Assembly: GCF_036323735.1 (NCBI RefSeq)
Contig: NC_086024.1
Location: 67,514,424-67,578,423, forward strand
Source of the DNA: Rattus norvegicus
Lineage: Eukaryota; Chordata; Mammalia; Rodentia; Muridae
DNA length: 64,000 bases
Reading direction: 5' to 3'
Shown one piece after another: positions 45,118 through 56,921 of this stretch; position 1 is the stretch's first letter; every line of letters begins with the position of its first letter. Under the pieces are notes generated by a model, which had not been told where the DNA came from, did not search any database, and saw only the letters and a program-made list of their open reading frames with translations. The position numbers and the translations under genes are program-made.

Positions 45118-45946
45118 TGCTTTTTTTCCCTTTTCTTTTATTGGATATTTTCTTTATTTACATTTCAAATGTTATCTCCTTTCCCAGTTTTCCCTCCAGA
45201 AACCCCGATCCCATCATCCCTCTCCTGCTTCTATGAGGGTGCTCTCTCACCTACCCACCAAATCCCTCCTGCCTCCCCACCCTACATTCCCTTACACTGG
45301 GGCATCAAGACTTTACAGGACCAAGGGCCTCTCCTGTGATGCCCAACAAGGCCATCCTCTGCCACATATGTGGCAGGAGCCATGGGTCCCTCCATGTGTA
45401 CTCTTTGGTTGGTGGTTTAGTCTCTGGGAGCTCTGGGGTGCCTGGTTGGTTGATATTGTTGTTCTTTCTATGGGGCTGCAATTCCCTTCAGCTCCTTCAA
45501 TCCTTTCTCTAACTCCTCCATTGGAAACCCCTGCTCAGTTCAGTGGTTGGCTGTGATCATCCGCCTCTGTATTTGTCAGGCTCTGGCAGAGCCTCTCAGG
45601 AGACAGCTATATCAGGCTCCTGTCAGCAAGCACTTCTTGGCATCCCTAATATTGTCTGGGTTCGGTGTCTGTATATGGGATGGATCCCCAGGTGGGGCAG
45701 TCTCTGGATGGCCTTTCCTTCCGTCTCTGCTCCACATTTTGTCTCCATATTTCCTCCTGTATTTTGTTCCCCTTTCTAAGCAGTACTAAAGCATCCACAC
45801 TTTGGTCTTCCTTCTTCTTGAGCTTCATGTGGTCTGTAAATTTTATCTTTGGTAATCCAAGCTTTTGGGCTAATGTCCACTTATCAGTAAGTGCATACCA
45901 TGTGTGTTCCTTTGTGACTGGGTTACCTCACTGTACTTCTAATGTA
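45118..45946 (-). mobile_element. Old L1 3' end inserted in the ERV, minus strand
   Basis: A T-rich start (the A tail), then an L1 3' UTR on the minus strand, ORF2 stop region and the GTGCATACCATGTGTGTT-like C-terminal segment, then 5' truncation at 45946 where ERV sequence returns. It splits the ERV leader from gag. Confidence 0.85.
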
Positions 45947-47600
45947 GAGGAAACTGCAGATTATGAGGGTTTAGCAATGTTGCCTAAGGAGATTGACAAA
46001 ATGGCATCTACCACTGCTGGGAGGTATCTTGCCTTGCTTCCAGACAGGGTTTTTGCTTTTGCTTTGTAGTTTTTGTATGTACTATTTTGAAAAAGTTTAA
46101 AGGGAAACCAGACAATTCCCTTCTGTTACAGAAGACTACAGAGTTGGATATGCATTTAGAGAGATTGCAGATAGAGGTAGAAGTGCTGGGGAAACAAAAA
46201 GGGTTGCTGGAAGGAGGAAAAAGTTCAGACTTGGTGAATGAGAATGGGAATGTACCACATGATGATAGTGGGAAGCAAACTAGGCTGGCAGGTAAACTGC
46301 TGCCTTGCCCTGCATGTAGGGGCCCGAAAGAGCAGTCTATGACACAAGTACAGCATGTTAAGGTACAGCCAAGTGCAGCACCAGAGAATTTGCTTGGGCC
46401 TACACAGGTACCTTCAGCCTTCCCAGTCATTGTGTAGCATCTGCCTGCTAACAATGGTGGACAAACTTATAATTAATTGACCTGGAGATCAATACAAATG
46501 TGAGATTTAAAGCATTTTAAAGAGATAATAATAATGCATGGCTTACATTATTCCTTTGTCAAAGGAATGCTGAATAACAGGGCTATACAGCATAGGGTTA
46601 ACCCCAAAGATTGGAAGGTATTGATGTTCTAGAAGCTGGTCAACAATTGCAATGGTTGTCATGGTGGAGGCATGAAGCCACAAAACTAACACAACATAAT
46701 TTAGCAAGGGGAATTAATGTTACTAAAGACCAGCTGCTTGGTGAAGGTTGTTTTACTGACTTACAAGAACAAATCCCATTTGACGATGATGTAATTGAAC
46801 AATGTCATATGGTAGCTTTAAGAGCTTGGGATTTGGTTGAAGAACCTGGTGGGAAAATCTATCTCATTTACTAAAATAACACAGGGTTCTGGAGACTTCA
46901 CAAAAATACTTACAGAGGTTGAGTTCAGCTGTGAATAGAGCCATAACAGACCCTGAAACCTGACAGTTGTTGATACAAATGTTGGCAATTGAAAATGCAC
47001 ATATCGAATGTAAGAAAGCAATCAGACCATTGAAAGCATATGGAGCTCCTATAGATGAATGGATAAGGAAAACAACTGATATTGGTTCCCAGGAGTATAA
47101 TGCCAATATCATAGGGCAAATCATAGGTAAAAATATCAGGAATCAAAATGCTTGATGTTTTAATTGTGATGAATTCGGTCATTTCCAAAGAATTGTAAGT
47201 CTAAGGGATTCAGAACTCAAGATAATAAGTATATTAACATTAGAGGATATGGTAATTGTAGGAGGGAACATGCAGGCTCTTGTCACTATGAGCCACAAAG
47301 GCTTCCAGGGTATTGTAGCCTTCTGTGGAAGTAGCAAACCTTTGCCAACAGAGAATTTGTCAACAGACAAGAGAGACACAAGAGGTAACCTCTGGCCATT
47401 GGAAAATGAACATAGGGGCCTGACAGCTTGAGGCCCTGCAGCAAACAATATGAGCCATGTTCCTTTGGTCAGTCAGGAGGTACCGAACAGAAAGAAAATC
47501 AAGGTATTTCTGATCTTATACATTCTACAGAAAAAAGTGCAGCTTTGGATCTGGCTACAGATACCTTTCTTATGTTATTCCCAAAACTTGAATGATATAT
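45947..47600 (+). pseudogene. ERV gag remnant with start of pro (dUTPase)
   Basis: Gag is the structural polyprotein. An open segment at 46087-46437 is matrix/linker-like with a short coiled coil. 46611-46874 has a capsid N-domain-like stretch. A major-homology-region-like motif (QGSGDF) follows near 46880, and 46967-47155 contains the capsid C-terminal helix segment and IDEWIR. One zinc-knuckle-like CFNCDEFGHF follows near 47155-47190. A SAALDL motif near 47540, like the start of retroviral dUTPase, marks the pro frame. Stops and shifts interrupt every part, and no polymerase or envelope sequence was found. Confidence 0.78.
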
Positions 47601-47864
47601 CTTCTAGGGTTTTAGGTTGTTTTGCTTAATTATTGTTTAATTGATAAAAAATTAAGGCTTTTTGTTTAAATGTTGTATATTAATAGAAATTTTAAGTTTT
47701 TTTAAATTTCTGTGTATTGATAGATATTTAGGATTGTTTTGTTCATTGCATATTGATATGGTAATTATTTTGGTATTATTGCATATTGATTATGGTAATT
47801 ATTTCTATTATGTATAAATTGTTATTGTTAGAGAAAAGGACAATTCATAAACAGAAAGGGTATA

Positions 47865-48729
47865 TGAAGTGGAAACTTAATGGTTCTTTGGAAACTCAGT
47901 TGGATGGTGTTTTGCTGGGGGCAAACATGTGAAGGAATATTTGGTTAAAGTGGGTATAGGTGTGAAAGGCTAAGGCAGACTCCTGAAGGAATGTTTCCCT
48001 AAAGCAGACATAGGAGAAAGGATTTTTGCTAAAGTAAGCATGTGAAAAGATTCGTGATGAAGGATTCTTTGCTAACAACACACATGTATTGATTTGCCTT
48101 ACATTACTTAGTTGAGCTGCATTTGTTGGGACTCCCTAGAAACATAGCAAAACATTTCTGGTGGTGTACTGGAGTCTGTTGCCACTTCCGTAGACTCAGG
48201 CTGATTGGATGCATGTGCTGAGGCAAGATCCATGCTGATGACATGTGATATTTGGAGGGTATAAGTAGGATTTCCAGAGTGAGACGGTGCTTGGCTTACT
48301 GGTACAACTAGCTGTACAATGCTTGTGAGTCTTGTGTCTTTGCTGATCTTTGCTTCTCTGAGAGAACTTCTCCTGGTGTCCCTCTGTGTCTCTCCTGCTG
48401 ACTCAAGCCTAGGCTGAGGCCTGGCTGTCTCTGCTAGGTCCTGTCACCAACTCTAGAGTTGCTAACCCAGCTCTACCAAACTGGACTGCTGTGTATCCAC
48501 GATGTGTTTGCAAGTGGATGGAGCTGTTACTGTCTGCTAGCCTGTGAACTGAACTGCTATTTTCCAGACAACACAGATGGGAGTTGCTCCAAAGAACCTT
48601 TCTAAACAGGTCTACGTCACCCATATCCTTTCTTTTCTACTACCTCTGATTGGTGGTGGGTTACAAGGAAGGTTAAAAAGCATTTAAGAACCATCATTAA
48701 AAATAAGGTTTGAAAATATTAAAGTTATG
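47865..48729 (+). mobile_element. 3' LTR of the class II ERV
   Basis: Homologous along its length to 44196-45079. The TATA-like box has become TATAAGTA (48260-48267). It is preceded by a short purine tract (ACAGAAAGGG) of polypurine-tract type. It ends AAAGTTATG, where the 5' LTR has AAAGTTACA, so the terminal CA is mutated. Confidence 0.82.
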
Positions 48730-48735
48730 GACAAC
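48730..48735 (+). repeat. 6-bp target-site duplication, right side of the ERV
   Basis: GACAAC, identical to 44190-44195. A further AAC follows, so the border could shift by a few bases. Confidence 0.75.
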
Positions 48736-48889
48736 AACAGCAACGACAAAAATTTAAGAAAAAGGAATTCACCTTGCTGGGTATTATTGGATATTCACCA
48801 GAAAAGACTGCTCAGAAATAGGTTTAATCTAATACAAAGTCTTTATTGACTGAAAGGTGACTACACTGGGTGTTCACAATCCAAGTGTA

Positions 48890-48905
48890 GTACTGAGCCT
48901 TTCTT
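48890..48905 (+). repeat. Target-site duplication of the ID SINE (left)
   Basis: GTACTGAGCCTTTCTT, identical to 49012-49027. Confidence 0.95.
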
Positions 48906-49011
48906 TTTTTTTTTTTTTTCGTTCTTTTTTTTTTTCCGGAGCTGGGGACCGAACCCAGGGCCTTGCGCTTCCTAGGCAAGCGCTCTACCACTGAGCTAAA
49001 TCCCCAACCCT
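48906..49011 (-). mobile_element. ID SINE (BC1-derived), recently inserted
   Basis: Minus-strand tRNA-Ala-derived SINE: GGGGTTGGGGATTTAGCTCA at its start, an A box TAGCTCAGTGG (plus-strand 48988-48998), a B box GGTTCGGTCCC (48945-48955), and a T-rich left end that is its A-rich tail with a GAACG interruption. The exact 16-bp duplication and intact Pol III boxes indicate a young copy. ID elements reach high copy number in rat, supporting the species assignment. It is not a tRNA gene: it lacks an acceptor-stem 3' half. Confidence 0.96.
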
Positions 49012-49027
49012 GTACTGAGCCTTTCTT
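49012..49027 (+). repeat. Target-site duplication of the ID SINE (right)
   Basis: GTACTGAGCCTTTCTT, identical to 48890-48905. Confidence 0.95.
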
Positions 49028-49840
49028 CGGATGAGCCTTTTATGCATAAAAACCATGTTCTGGGTTGACATACTTCAGTTATCAAGAACAGCTAGCCAGA
49101 AACAGAAGTGCAGAAGCCAAAAAGCAAGGTTACTTCATTTTGAAACTTCTTCAGAACTGTGTGGACTTTGATAGATTAGACCTTTGTTTTAGTTTTTGCA
49201 GTGTGTGTTGAATTTTATAGCCTGAATGACAGTTGGGCCTACTAAGGTCTTGAGGCTCTATTACACTGAGGTTGTTTTTAAATGAACAATATCCCATTTT
49301 TCATCTCTAGAAGGTCTTGTTTAGTTCTCTTTTGCACCTTCCATGTTTCCCTCATAATGTTCTGGCTTTCCTTAAAACTCTGAGGCTATATACTGGCTAT
49401 TTTAAAGTGCTTGTCGGATCATTCAATCACCTCTATTATTTCTGAGTCTCTGTTTTTTCCGTTGTATATGTCTCAGTTTTGTTCAGTATCAAATAATTTC
49501 TGTTCAGATCCTATCATTTACTTTATATTGTTGAGCTGTGTGTTTATTGTAGTCCTTTAGGATTGTTTGTCTTTTCAGGCAGTTAAGTTTTATCATAGCA
49601 TTACATATAAGGAAGACACTAAGGGAGCCATAAGATGTTAGTAGAGACAACAAACAAAGTTTCATAAGATTCCAGGTCGTAGGAAAAAGTCACTTGCTCC
49701 AACAAATATTAGAAGCAACTTATTTTTTCTAATGGCTGCACCACAACATCATATATAAAAAGATAATTTAAACAATCTTTTACTGGGTGATTCAAAGTAT
49801 AATACACAAAATATATGGTAAAATGTACAAGTAGGGAAGA
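49028..49840. other. Stretch without a recognised gene
   Basis: AT-rich; the pyrimidine-rich middle (49300-49560) may be an old L1 ORF2 fragment on the minus strand, but I could not confirm it. Confidence 0.35.
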
Positions 49841-49844
49841 GGAG

Positions 49845-50055
49845 AAATAGCTTAGCAGGTAAGAGTGCTGGCTGCTCTTGCCAAGGACCCAGGTTTGGCT
49901 CTTAGGAAAAGAGTCTATGACTTTAGTACCAGGGTACCAATGCCATCTTTATGTCTCCATGGGAAACAGGCACACACATGGTATACATACATACATACAG
50001 GCAAAGATACATATAAATCAAATCAAATCAAGTCAAATCAAATAAATAAACATTC
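49845..50055 (+). mobile_element. B3-type SINE
   Basis: The tRNA-like head (GAAATAGCTTAGCAGGTAAGAG) is followed by GGACCCAGGTTTGGCTCTTAG and a CAGGCACACACATGGTATACA stretch as in B3. The tail has become (CATA)n and an (AAATC)n pentanucleotide array (50020-50045). Confidence 0.75.
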
Positions 50056-50267
50056 TTATATACAAGTAGAAATTAATATAAGAGATAATTTTATTCAACA
50101 CAAGTGTAAAGAAGATGGAAATAAACTTCCAAAACCAATAGTCAACTGAAGGACGTATTTCTTTCACAATGAAAAGAAGATAAAAATTATTTCCCAACAT
50201 TCTTTTATCTTAGACAAACATTTGCATCCTTAAGGATAAAACCATTTATTAAATTTTATTTCCTAAC

Positions 50268-50400
50268 CCAGGTGGTGGTGACTATGCCTTTTCATCCAGC
50301 AGGGAGAGGCAGGGCAGTCTCTAACTTCAGGGTCAGCCTGGTCCACACAGTGGGTATTGTAGGCTGATCTCATAATTACAGACTGTCCTAGAAATCAGCA
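50268..50400 (+). mobile_element. B1 SINE, diverged
   Basis: 7SL-derived: CCAGGTGGTGGTGACTATGCC, GGGAGAGGCAGGGCAG, AGGGTCAGCCTGGTCCACA, matching B1 landmarks in order. The A tail is lost. Confidence 0.8.
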
Positions 50401-50777
50401 TATGCTCTACTCTAGAGCAGAGTCTGTTCTCCTCAGCCCCAAAGGACCCTTCTGTGTACAATACAAAAAGCTATGTACAAAGAAGAGGAATAGGAATTTA
50501 AGAGTGTAGTTTATCAAAATACAACTTTTGATGATTCAGATAGATTTGTGTATGAATGTACATATTTATATACATATGTAACTACATGCGCTATAGTTAA
50601 AAGATAGTGATTTTTCTTAATTCAATACATTTTCATTAAAACTACATCCCTTCCCCCATATCTTTCTTCTCCATCTAGCCCCTTCCAAACCATTCTTTTC
50701 CAACCTCTTCTACATCTACTGCTCACTCTCAAAATTATAGCTCCTTCCTCCCTGATTATACTTATTATACATTTTAT

Positions 50778-50816
50778 GTATGTATGTGTGTGTGACTGTG
50801 TGACTGTGACTGTGTG

Positions 50817-50865
<49 letters not shown>
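50778..50865 (+). repeat. Compound (TG)n / (TGTGAC)n microsatellite
   Basis: TGTGTGAC units pass into a long TG run, ending at the 18-bp palindrome. Confidence 0.93.
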
Positions 50866-50868
<3 letters not shown>

Positions 50869-50878
50869 CGCTCGCACA
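50861..50878. repeat. Perfect 18-bp palindrome
   Basis: TGTGCGAGCGCTCGCACA equals its own reverse complement and contains three CpG dinucleotides in an otherwise CpG-poor stretch. Confidence 0.95.
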
Positions 50879-52753
50879 TGTGAGTATAAACTATTTAACT
50901 CACTCTTGTTTCTAGGGATAGGATTTCAGGGCTGACCAACTTTACTGTGTAATCAATTAGGGAACTAATCTCTAGGAGAGCTTAATCTTCTTCCTCTCAG
51001 AATTCATCAGTTGCCTGCAGTTCTTTGTCTAGGGGTGGGACCTCTGAGAGTTCTCCACTCCATGATATCATGTCTATTGATATTCTCATTCTTCAGAATA
51101 GGTTGTTTATGCAACCATTTCTAGGAAGACAGGCTCGTAACTGACTTTCTAGTACTCTGACTCTTGAATCCATTCCACTTCTTCTGTGATGTTCCTTAAT
51201 CTTCATGGAGGCAGGAGCATGAATACTTTGGAACTTCAGTCCATGCAGCTTGTTGATCTTTGTATTTTGTCAAGTTTTAGTCTTCTGTTACGGTTTTCAC
51301 TTGTAAGGAGGAACTTCTTTCGAGAGATTTTGCTGATCTAGCAAAATGTCATTATCAAATTCTACAATCTGTGACTTCAATAGCCCCAGGTAACTGGATA
51401 GGTTCATAGTACCAGGCATGACTTACTTCCTGTTGAGTGAACTGTAAGTTCAATTAGACAGCTGTTGGTTGCCACAGTGCAATGAAGTGCTAATGAAGGC
51501 ACTGTAACCTATATCTGGCCATTGTGATTCATGGGTAGAACTATAAATTGCTTCCTCTCTTGGCAGATTGCATAGTAGTTTCTGGTATTAGAAAAGCTAG
51601 ACCAGAGGAAGGAAACTTTCAGTTTAAATTCAGCTCAAATTATCTAGATCTGTGTCTTAAATGTGTAGTATCTTTGACAATAGGGAATTACCTTCAACCT
51701 CTAACAGGCAACCAAGGACAAGAGCAACAGTGTATATTTTGGGGGGAATCATTTGGATTGCCCTGACCAAGTGTGTGAAAGAATCTTGTGCCTCATACTA
51801 GGGATTTTGTCAGTTTATAGTTCTCTTGGAGAAAGTTAACAGTCGACACGATTTAGCTTTACTTAAGAACTTCATTCTAACTTATGCATTACATATAATT
51901 TCAGGTAAATACACAATAATAGGATTCCTTGAACCTCTGCCAAGGAGCCTTTGTGTTATTAGCCTCTCCTGCCTACTTCCATGCTGACTCTCCTGACACT
52001 TTCCCAGATGGAGGCTTCCTTCCCAGTTTTTCATCTTTCCCTACATATCACTACAAATCCCTTTTCAAGCTCTGTCCCTCATGGTCCCTTTACACTTTCT
52101 GGTTTCTACTGTTACTTCAGGTTATATACTCACATTTGAAGCTTTGGAGCCATGAACCACAGATGAGAGAGAAACATTTGCCTCTCTGGTCTCCCCTAAC
52201 TCAGTCAATATGATCTTTTCTTGGACCACCCACTTACTGAAAATTTCATGATGTTAGTTTTCTTTATAGCTGTATTATGTATTCATCATGTGTAGGTACC
52301 ACATTGCCATTACCCATGAAGCAATCAAAGGACATAGAAGTTGTTTTCATTTTCTACCTATTGTGTGAATATGGTGACATGAACGTTGATGAGCAAGTGA
52401 TGAGCATGTGAAGTAAAATGTCACATCATCGGGTAAATGACAAGAATGGGTACAGCTGGGCTACATGACACAATTTCTGTTAGATCTTTTGAGGATCTCT
52501 GGAGTGGCTGCACCAGTTTGCAACCCCACCAAAGGTGAATGAGGGTTTCCTTTTCCCCAACGGCCACACCAGCATTTATTGTCAGTTATGTGGATCTTAA
52601 TTTTTCTGAATGGGGTAAGGTGAACTGTTAAAGAAATTTTTAACTTGCATTTCCCAAATTATTAATTCGGATGGATTTAAAATGGATGCATTTTGAGTTG
52701 TTTACTTGCTAGCCATTTAAAAATTTCTTTAATTGATAGCTCTTTGTTTCTAT

Positions 52754-52769
52754 CCTTAGCCCATTTCTT
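52754..52769 (+). repeat. Target-site duplication of the Tra2a retrocopy (3' side)
   Basis: CCTTAGCCCATTTCTT, matched by CCTTAGCTCATTTTTT at 54532-54547 (14 of 16). Confidence 0.75.
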
Positions 52770-54531
52770 TCAAATTAACTTTTATTTGAAATTACTCTTT
52801 CTCACACATATTTTAGGATCCTATTCAATAACCCACATAACCAATGTCCCAATACCAAAATTTCTAACAGCAAGTTAAACAATTGTTCTAGATATTAAAG
52901 TTTGTCCTTCAGTGATTAAGGGAATACTTACGTTTCTATAATTTTAACATAAAAATCATACTTTAAGTTTATAAGGTTTAACATGTAATTTCAAACATAA
53001 CATATTTTATAGGAATTACAAGCTTTTAATTTCTAAAAAGTGACTTAATTTTTAGGTTCAAAGTTCTACTCTTCATAGTAAATGTCCCACATTTTCTCCT
53101 ATAGCTTCAAACTTTCTACACTCAAGCAGTCACTGTCCCATGCTACTCCAGACACCCTGACATGACTGAAATACTTAAAGTGTTATTTATCTTCCCCCCA
53201 AAGAAGATTAAAAAGCAGTTTGTCATACCACAGATTTATAATGTCTACTACAATGTCCATCAGAAAACCATTTCAAAACATGGTTTCTTTCCTCATAGTA
53301 AGAAGTTAATTCTCTGTAAAGGCAAAGAAGAACCACACAGCATAACACAGGGGATCCCTTTTACTCAAGGTGAAATGACAATCACACCTTTAAGAGTACA
53401 ACGAAGGGTGAAAAACAGCAGCACAACTGGTCACACATAGATTAAATAAATCAGTATCTTTTTTAAAGAATTAGGAAGCAATAGAAGCTTGGAAATCCAA
53501 AATCAAAACGAAGAAAAAGCAAGTCCTTGTGCACCATCACTCCAGTATCAATAGTGTTTTGTGCTATAAGAACAGGATCTTGATCATGACCTGTAGCGAC
53601 TATAGTAAGGAGAAGGCAATCTTCTACATCAGTGATCATAATCTTCATTTCTGTCATAGCCTCAATCACATCCTCTATCATAGTAAGAATTTCGTCATCT
53701 ACCACTGCCACCACCACTAACTCCTCCTCTGCCACCTCCACCACTGCTATGAGTTGCTTTGCCCATGTAAATGCCTGGTGGTGTAGGTGTGTGTGCTCTC
53801 TTGGTGATGAAATAATCTACATGAATTCTACTACCATTCAGCTCCATTTTATTTGCTTTTTCCATAGCCTCCTTAGAGTCATCTATCCTCAAAATAGATA
53901 AAAGCAAGTCCACATGACCTCCCAGTTCATTGATCATAAACCACATTAACACCTTTCAGTGGTCCATATCAAGAAAACACTTCATGAAAATCTCTGAGAC
54001 AACTGAGAGTCTGTATACAAACTGAGGCCAAATACTCCCAGGTGAATGTTAGGATCTGGGCTCATCTGCTGCCACTATGCCTTCTGCGATTAGACATTGA
54101 AGAGTGACTCCGGCTCCTCTGCCACCTACACACTGGTTGGGACCTACTTCAAGATTGTCTCCTGTGAGAGTGCGACCTGGATCGAGTGTGGCATCTATGA
54201 GAATGTCTCCTTGACTTTGGACTGGATTTTGATCTTGGTAGAGAATGGGATTCAGAATATTTGGAAACTCTTAATGGACTATGAGATCCTGACCTGCTTT
54301 CTGATTTTACATGAGCAGGAGGAGTTCCTGTTGGAGATTTTGACAGAGAGCGAGACTGCCTGCTCTTCATGTCTGCTAGGTGCTCCAGAGAACTAAATAA
54401 GAGATAGAAGTCTTAGCTCAAGGGTTGACGGTCTAGTCACCTGGCTGTTTGGACTGTGGGGAGAAAGGAGGAGGCCATTACAATGGCCGGGGCATTCCAC
54501 TCACGCTAGCTCGCATGTTCAGGTAAAATGC
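52770..54531 (-). pseudogene. Tra2a: Tra2a processed pseudogene
   Basis: Retrocopy of the mRNA for transformer-2 alpha, an SR-type splicing activator. On the minus strand, a frame at 54370-54149 gives the N-terminal RS domain (SKSPTGTPP, SESRSGSHSP, SRSHSHRR). The RNA-recognition motif follows in pieces, with DDSKEAMEKANKMELNG and SITKRAHTPTP-like residues at 53952-53695. The glycine-rich linker (SGGGGRGG) and a decayed second RS region come next, then a long 3' UTR to 52770, where an AATAAA lies near the end. Stops and shifts break the frame at several places. Imperfect duplications at 52754-52769 and 54532-54547 show that it entered the old L1. Confidence 0.92.
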
Positions 54532-54547
54532 CCTTAGCTCATTTTTT
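54532..54547 (+). repeat. Target-site duplication of the Tra2a retrocopy (5' side)
   Basis: CCTTAGCTCATTTTTT, 14 of 16 positions equal to 52754-52769. Confidence 0.75.
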
Positions 54548-55483
54548 AGTTGCGTCGTTTGTTTCTTCCACTGTGTTACTTTTTAGTTCTTTGTATACTC
54601 TGTATATTAATCCTCCTCCATCAAATGTATATCTAGCAAAGATTCTCATTCACTTTGTAAAGTTTCTTTTCAGTTGATTATTCATTTGGATGTACAAAAG
54701 CTTTTGATTTTGTGACACCCCATTTGTCAATTGTTTGCTTTATTAATTCCTTGGCAAATGGTATCCTGTGCAGAAAATTCTAGCCCACATCTCTATCTTG
54801 TAGGGTACTGCCTGTGTACTACCTGTAGAAACTTTAACTTTTCAGGTTTCGACTTGAGGTCTTTGATCCATTTGGAGTTAATTCAGATGCAGTCTGATAG
54901 ATGTGAGTCTAACTTCATTCTGCATGTGACCCAATTTTTCTAGCACCAATTGTTAAAGATGCTGATTATGTTTCTGCTTCGTTGTCAATGTCAGATGGCT
55001 GTCATTGCAAGTACTCATGTTTAGTCTTCTGTTTTGTTCCATTTTTATATGTCTGCTTTTTGTGCCTGTATCATATTTTTTATTATCACATGTCTATAAT
55101 ACATCTTGTTTCCTGGAATGATAGTTTCTTTAGTATTATATTTTTGTTCATGATTGCTTTGTCTATCAGAATCTCTTCTGGCTCCATATGATTTTAAAAA
55201 TATGTTGTGATGAATATTATACAGGTATTTTGTGTGAGATTGTATCACATCAGTAGTTGCTTTTGTTAAGATTGCTCATTTTCATAATATTAATTCTACC
55301 AATCTACAGACAGGAGATATTTTTCCAATTCCTAGTCTTTCTCTCTTAAAATATTTAAAGTTCATATTGGAGAAGACTTTCTCCTACATGGTTGGGTTTA
55401 TTCCAAAGTATTTATTGTCTTAGATGATATTCTAAATGAGAGGGTGTCTATGAGCACCTTCTTAGGGTGTTTTTGGGGGTGTA

Positions 55484-55710
55484 TTTTTAATTTTTATTTT
55501 ATGTCTGTGGGTGTTTTGCCTGTTCACTAAGTATGTACACTATGTCCATACCTGATACTTGTGGAGATCTGAAGAGGGTGATGGTTTCTCTGAAACTGGA
55601 GTTGGAGAAAGTTGGCAGACATTGCGTTAGGTGCTGGGGACTGAGTTTGGGTCCTCTGGAAAAGCAGCCAGTGTTCTTAACTGCTGATCCATTTCTGATT
55701 TGTATGTGGT
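55484..55710 (-). mobile_element. B3-type SINE in the old L1
   Basis: On the minus strand it has CAGCAGTTAAGAACACTGGC, CAGAGGACCCAAACTCAGTC and an ACATAAAATAAAAATTAAAAA tail, the B3 order of landmarks. Confidence 0.85.
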
Positions 55711-56194
55711 CTGTTCCAAATTTGCACAGTTATGATTCATTTAAAAATCTAAAGCACACTGTGGACCAACAAAGCAAGGTAACAAATGTATCTTAGAAAC
55801 CATTACTAGCACCTTTGCTGAGCAGTCTGTTTCATAGTTAGCACTCGAAAGAATGATCTTGGGCTTCTTGTCTTCATTTCAGTTTATTTTTGTTCTTCTA
55901 CTATAATACATCTGCCAACCTGGAAGATATTCTGACATAGTGTGGTCCCATAAATATCACTCAGCAATATGAGCATCTAGGTTTGCAAACCGATCACCAT
56001 AGATACATCCTGCCTCTTCTTCCACCTGCTCTCCTTCCTCCTGCTCTTCATTCTGCTCCTCCTTTTTGTATAGAATATACATAACATAGTTAATATCATA
56101 CATTTCTTTATTATGTTGGATAAAATTGTTGAAATCACTATTGTTAATAATAGAACTCAGTTCTATCCCTGCTCTCCCTTGCCTTCCCATTCTA

Positions 56195-56345
56195 TTTTAT
56201 TTTTAATTAATTAATTAGTTAATTTTTTGCTTATTCACTTTAGATCTCACTCACTGCCTCCTCCTGGTTACCCCTCCCACAATCCTTCATGCATTCCACC
56301 TCCCCTTCTTCTCTGAGCAGGGGCCCCTGGGTATCTCCCCACCCT
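56195..56345 (-). mobile_element. Short L1 (Lx-type) 3' end in the old L1
   Basis: An (ATTA)-rich tail followed by TTATTCACTTTAGATC...CTCCTGGTTACCC and CCCAGGGGCC-type sequence of an L1 3' UTR. The host L1 resumes near 56350 with the ORF2 FADD-downstream region. Confidence 0.7.
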
Positions 56346-56808
56346 AAAGTACTTTTTCTAATAAGGTGATTTTTATGCACCAAGACACTTTGCTGAAATT
56401 GGTGACTGTTTCTAGAAGTTTTCTGGTGGAAATTTTAGAATCTCTTATGTACAGTCTCATGTTATTTGTAAATAAGGATAATTTGACTTCATTTTCTATT
56501 TTTATCTTTATAATTTCCTTCTCTTGATGTATTTTTTCCAGCCAGTACTTTGAGCACTCTAGTGAAAAGAAATGGGAATAGTGAACAGCTCTATTTCATT
56601 CCTGATTTTAATAAGATTTCTCTGAGCTTTTCTCAATGATAATATTGGCATGGATTTATACATATATATCCTTTATTATGTTTGGTGTACATTTTCTCTA
56701 GCTTTAGTTTCTCTAGGTCTTTATCATGATAGCATATTGGATTTTGTCAAAGGTTTGTTTTGTGTGTTTGTTTTTGTTTTTGTATTGCCTCTATAATTCC
56801 ATTTATAT

Positions 56809-56834
56809 AATTTATTTATTTATTTATTTATTGA
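56809..56834 (+). repeat. (TTTA)n tetranucleotide repeat
   Basis: Six TTTA units within the decayed L1. Confidence 0.9.
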
Positions 56835-56905
56835 TCTATCCATGCATTTCTGAGATAAAGTCAACTGATTGTGGTACCTGACATTGTTAATATGAATCTA
56901 TATTC

Positions 56906-56921
56906 AGATTGCTAGCATTTT
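56906..56921 (+). repeat. Target-site duplication of the B2 SINE (left)
   Basis: AGATTGCTAGCATTTT, matched by AGATTGCTGGCATTTT at 57090-57105, one difference. Confidence 0.9.

Larger units (their letters stand above)
44196..48729 (+). mobile_element. Class II endogenous retrovirus, gag-only, with both LTRs
   Basis: Two homologous LTRs (44196-45079 and 47865-48729) enclose about 2.8 kb, of which 45118-45946 is a later L1 insertion. The rest encodes only gag remnants and the first part of pro; pol and env are absent. GACAAC duplications flank the element, matching the 6-bp staggered cut of betaretrovirus-type integrases. A decayed tRNA-Lys primer site follows the 5' LTR. The LTRs show scattered substitutions and small indels, so the insertion is old. 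All reading frames are interrupted. Confidence 0.85.

Noticed and set aside
48906..49011. tRNA gene suggested by A and B boxes
   Set aside because: The sequence is an ID SINE: only the 5' tRNA half is present, followed by an A-rich tail, and it has target duplications.
50622..50879. Thr-His repeat frame over the TG tract
   Set aside because: Microsatellite translation; similar frames at 14757-15014, 21532-21729, 22678-22887 and 58726-58953 were also dismissed.
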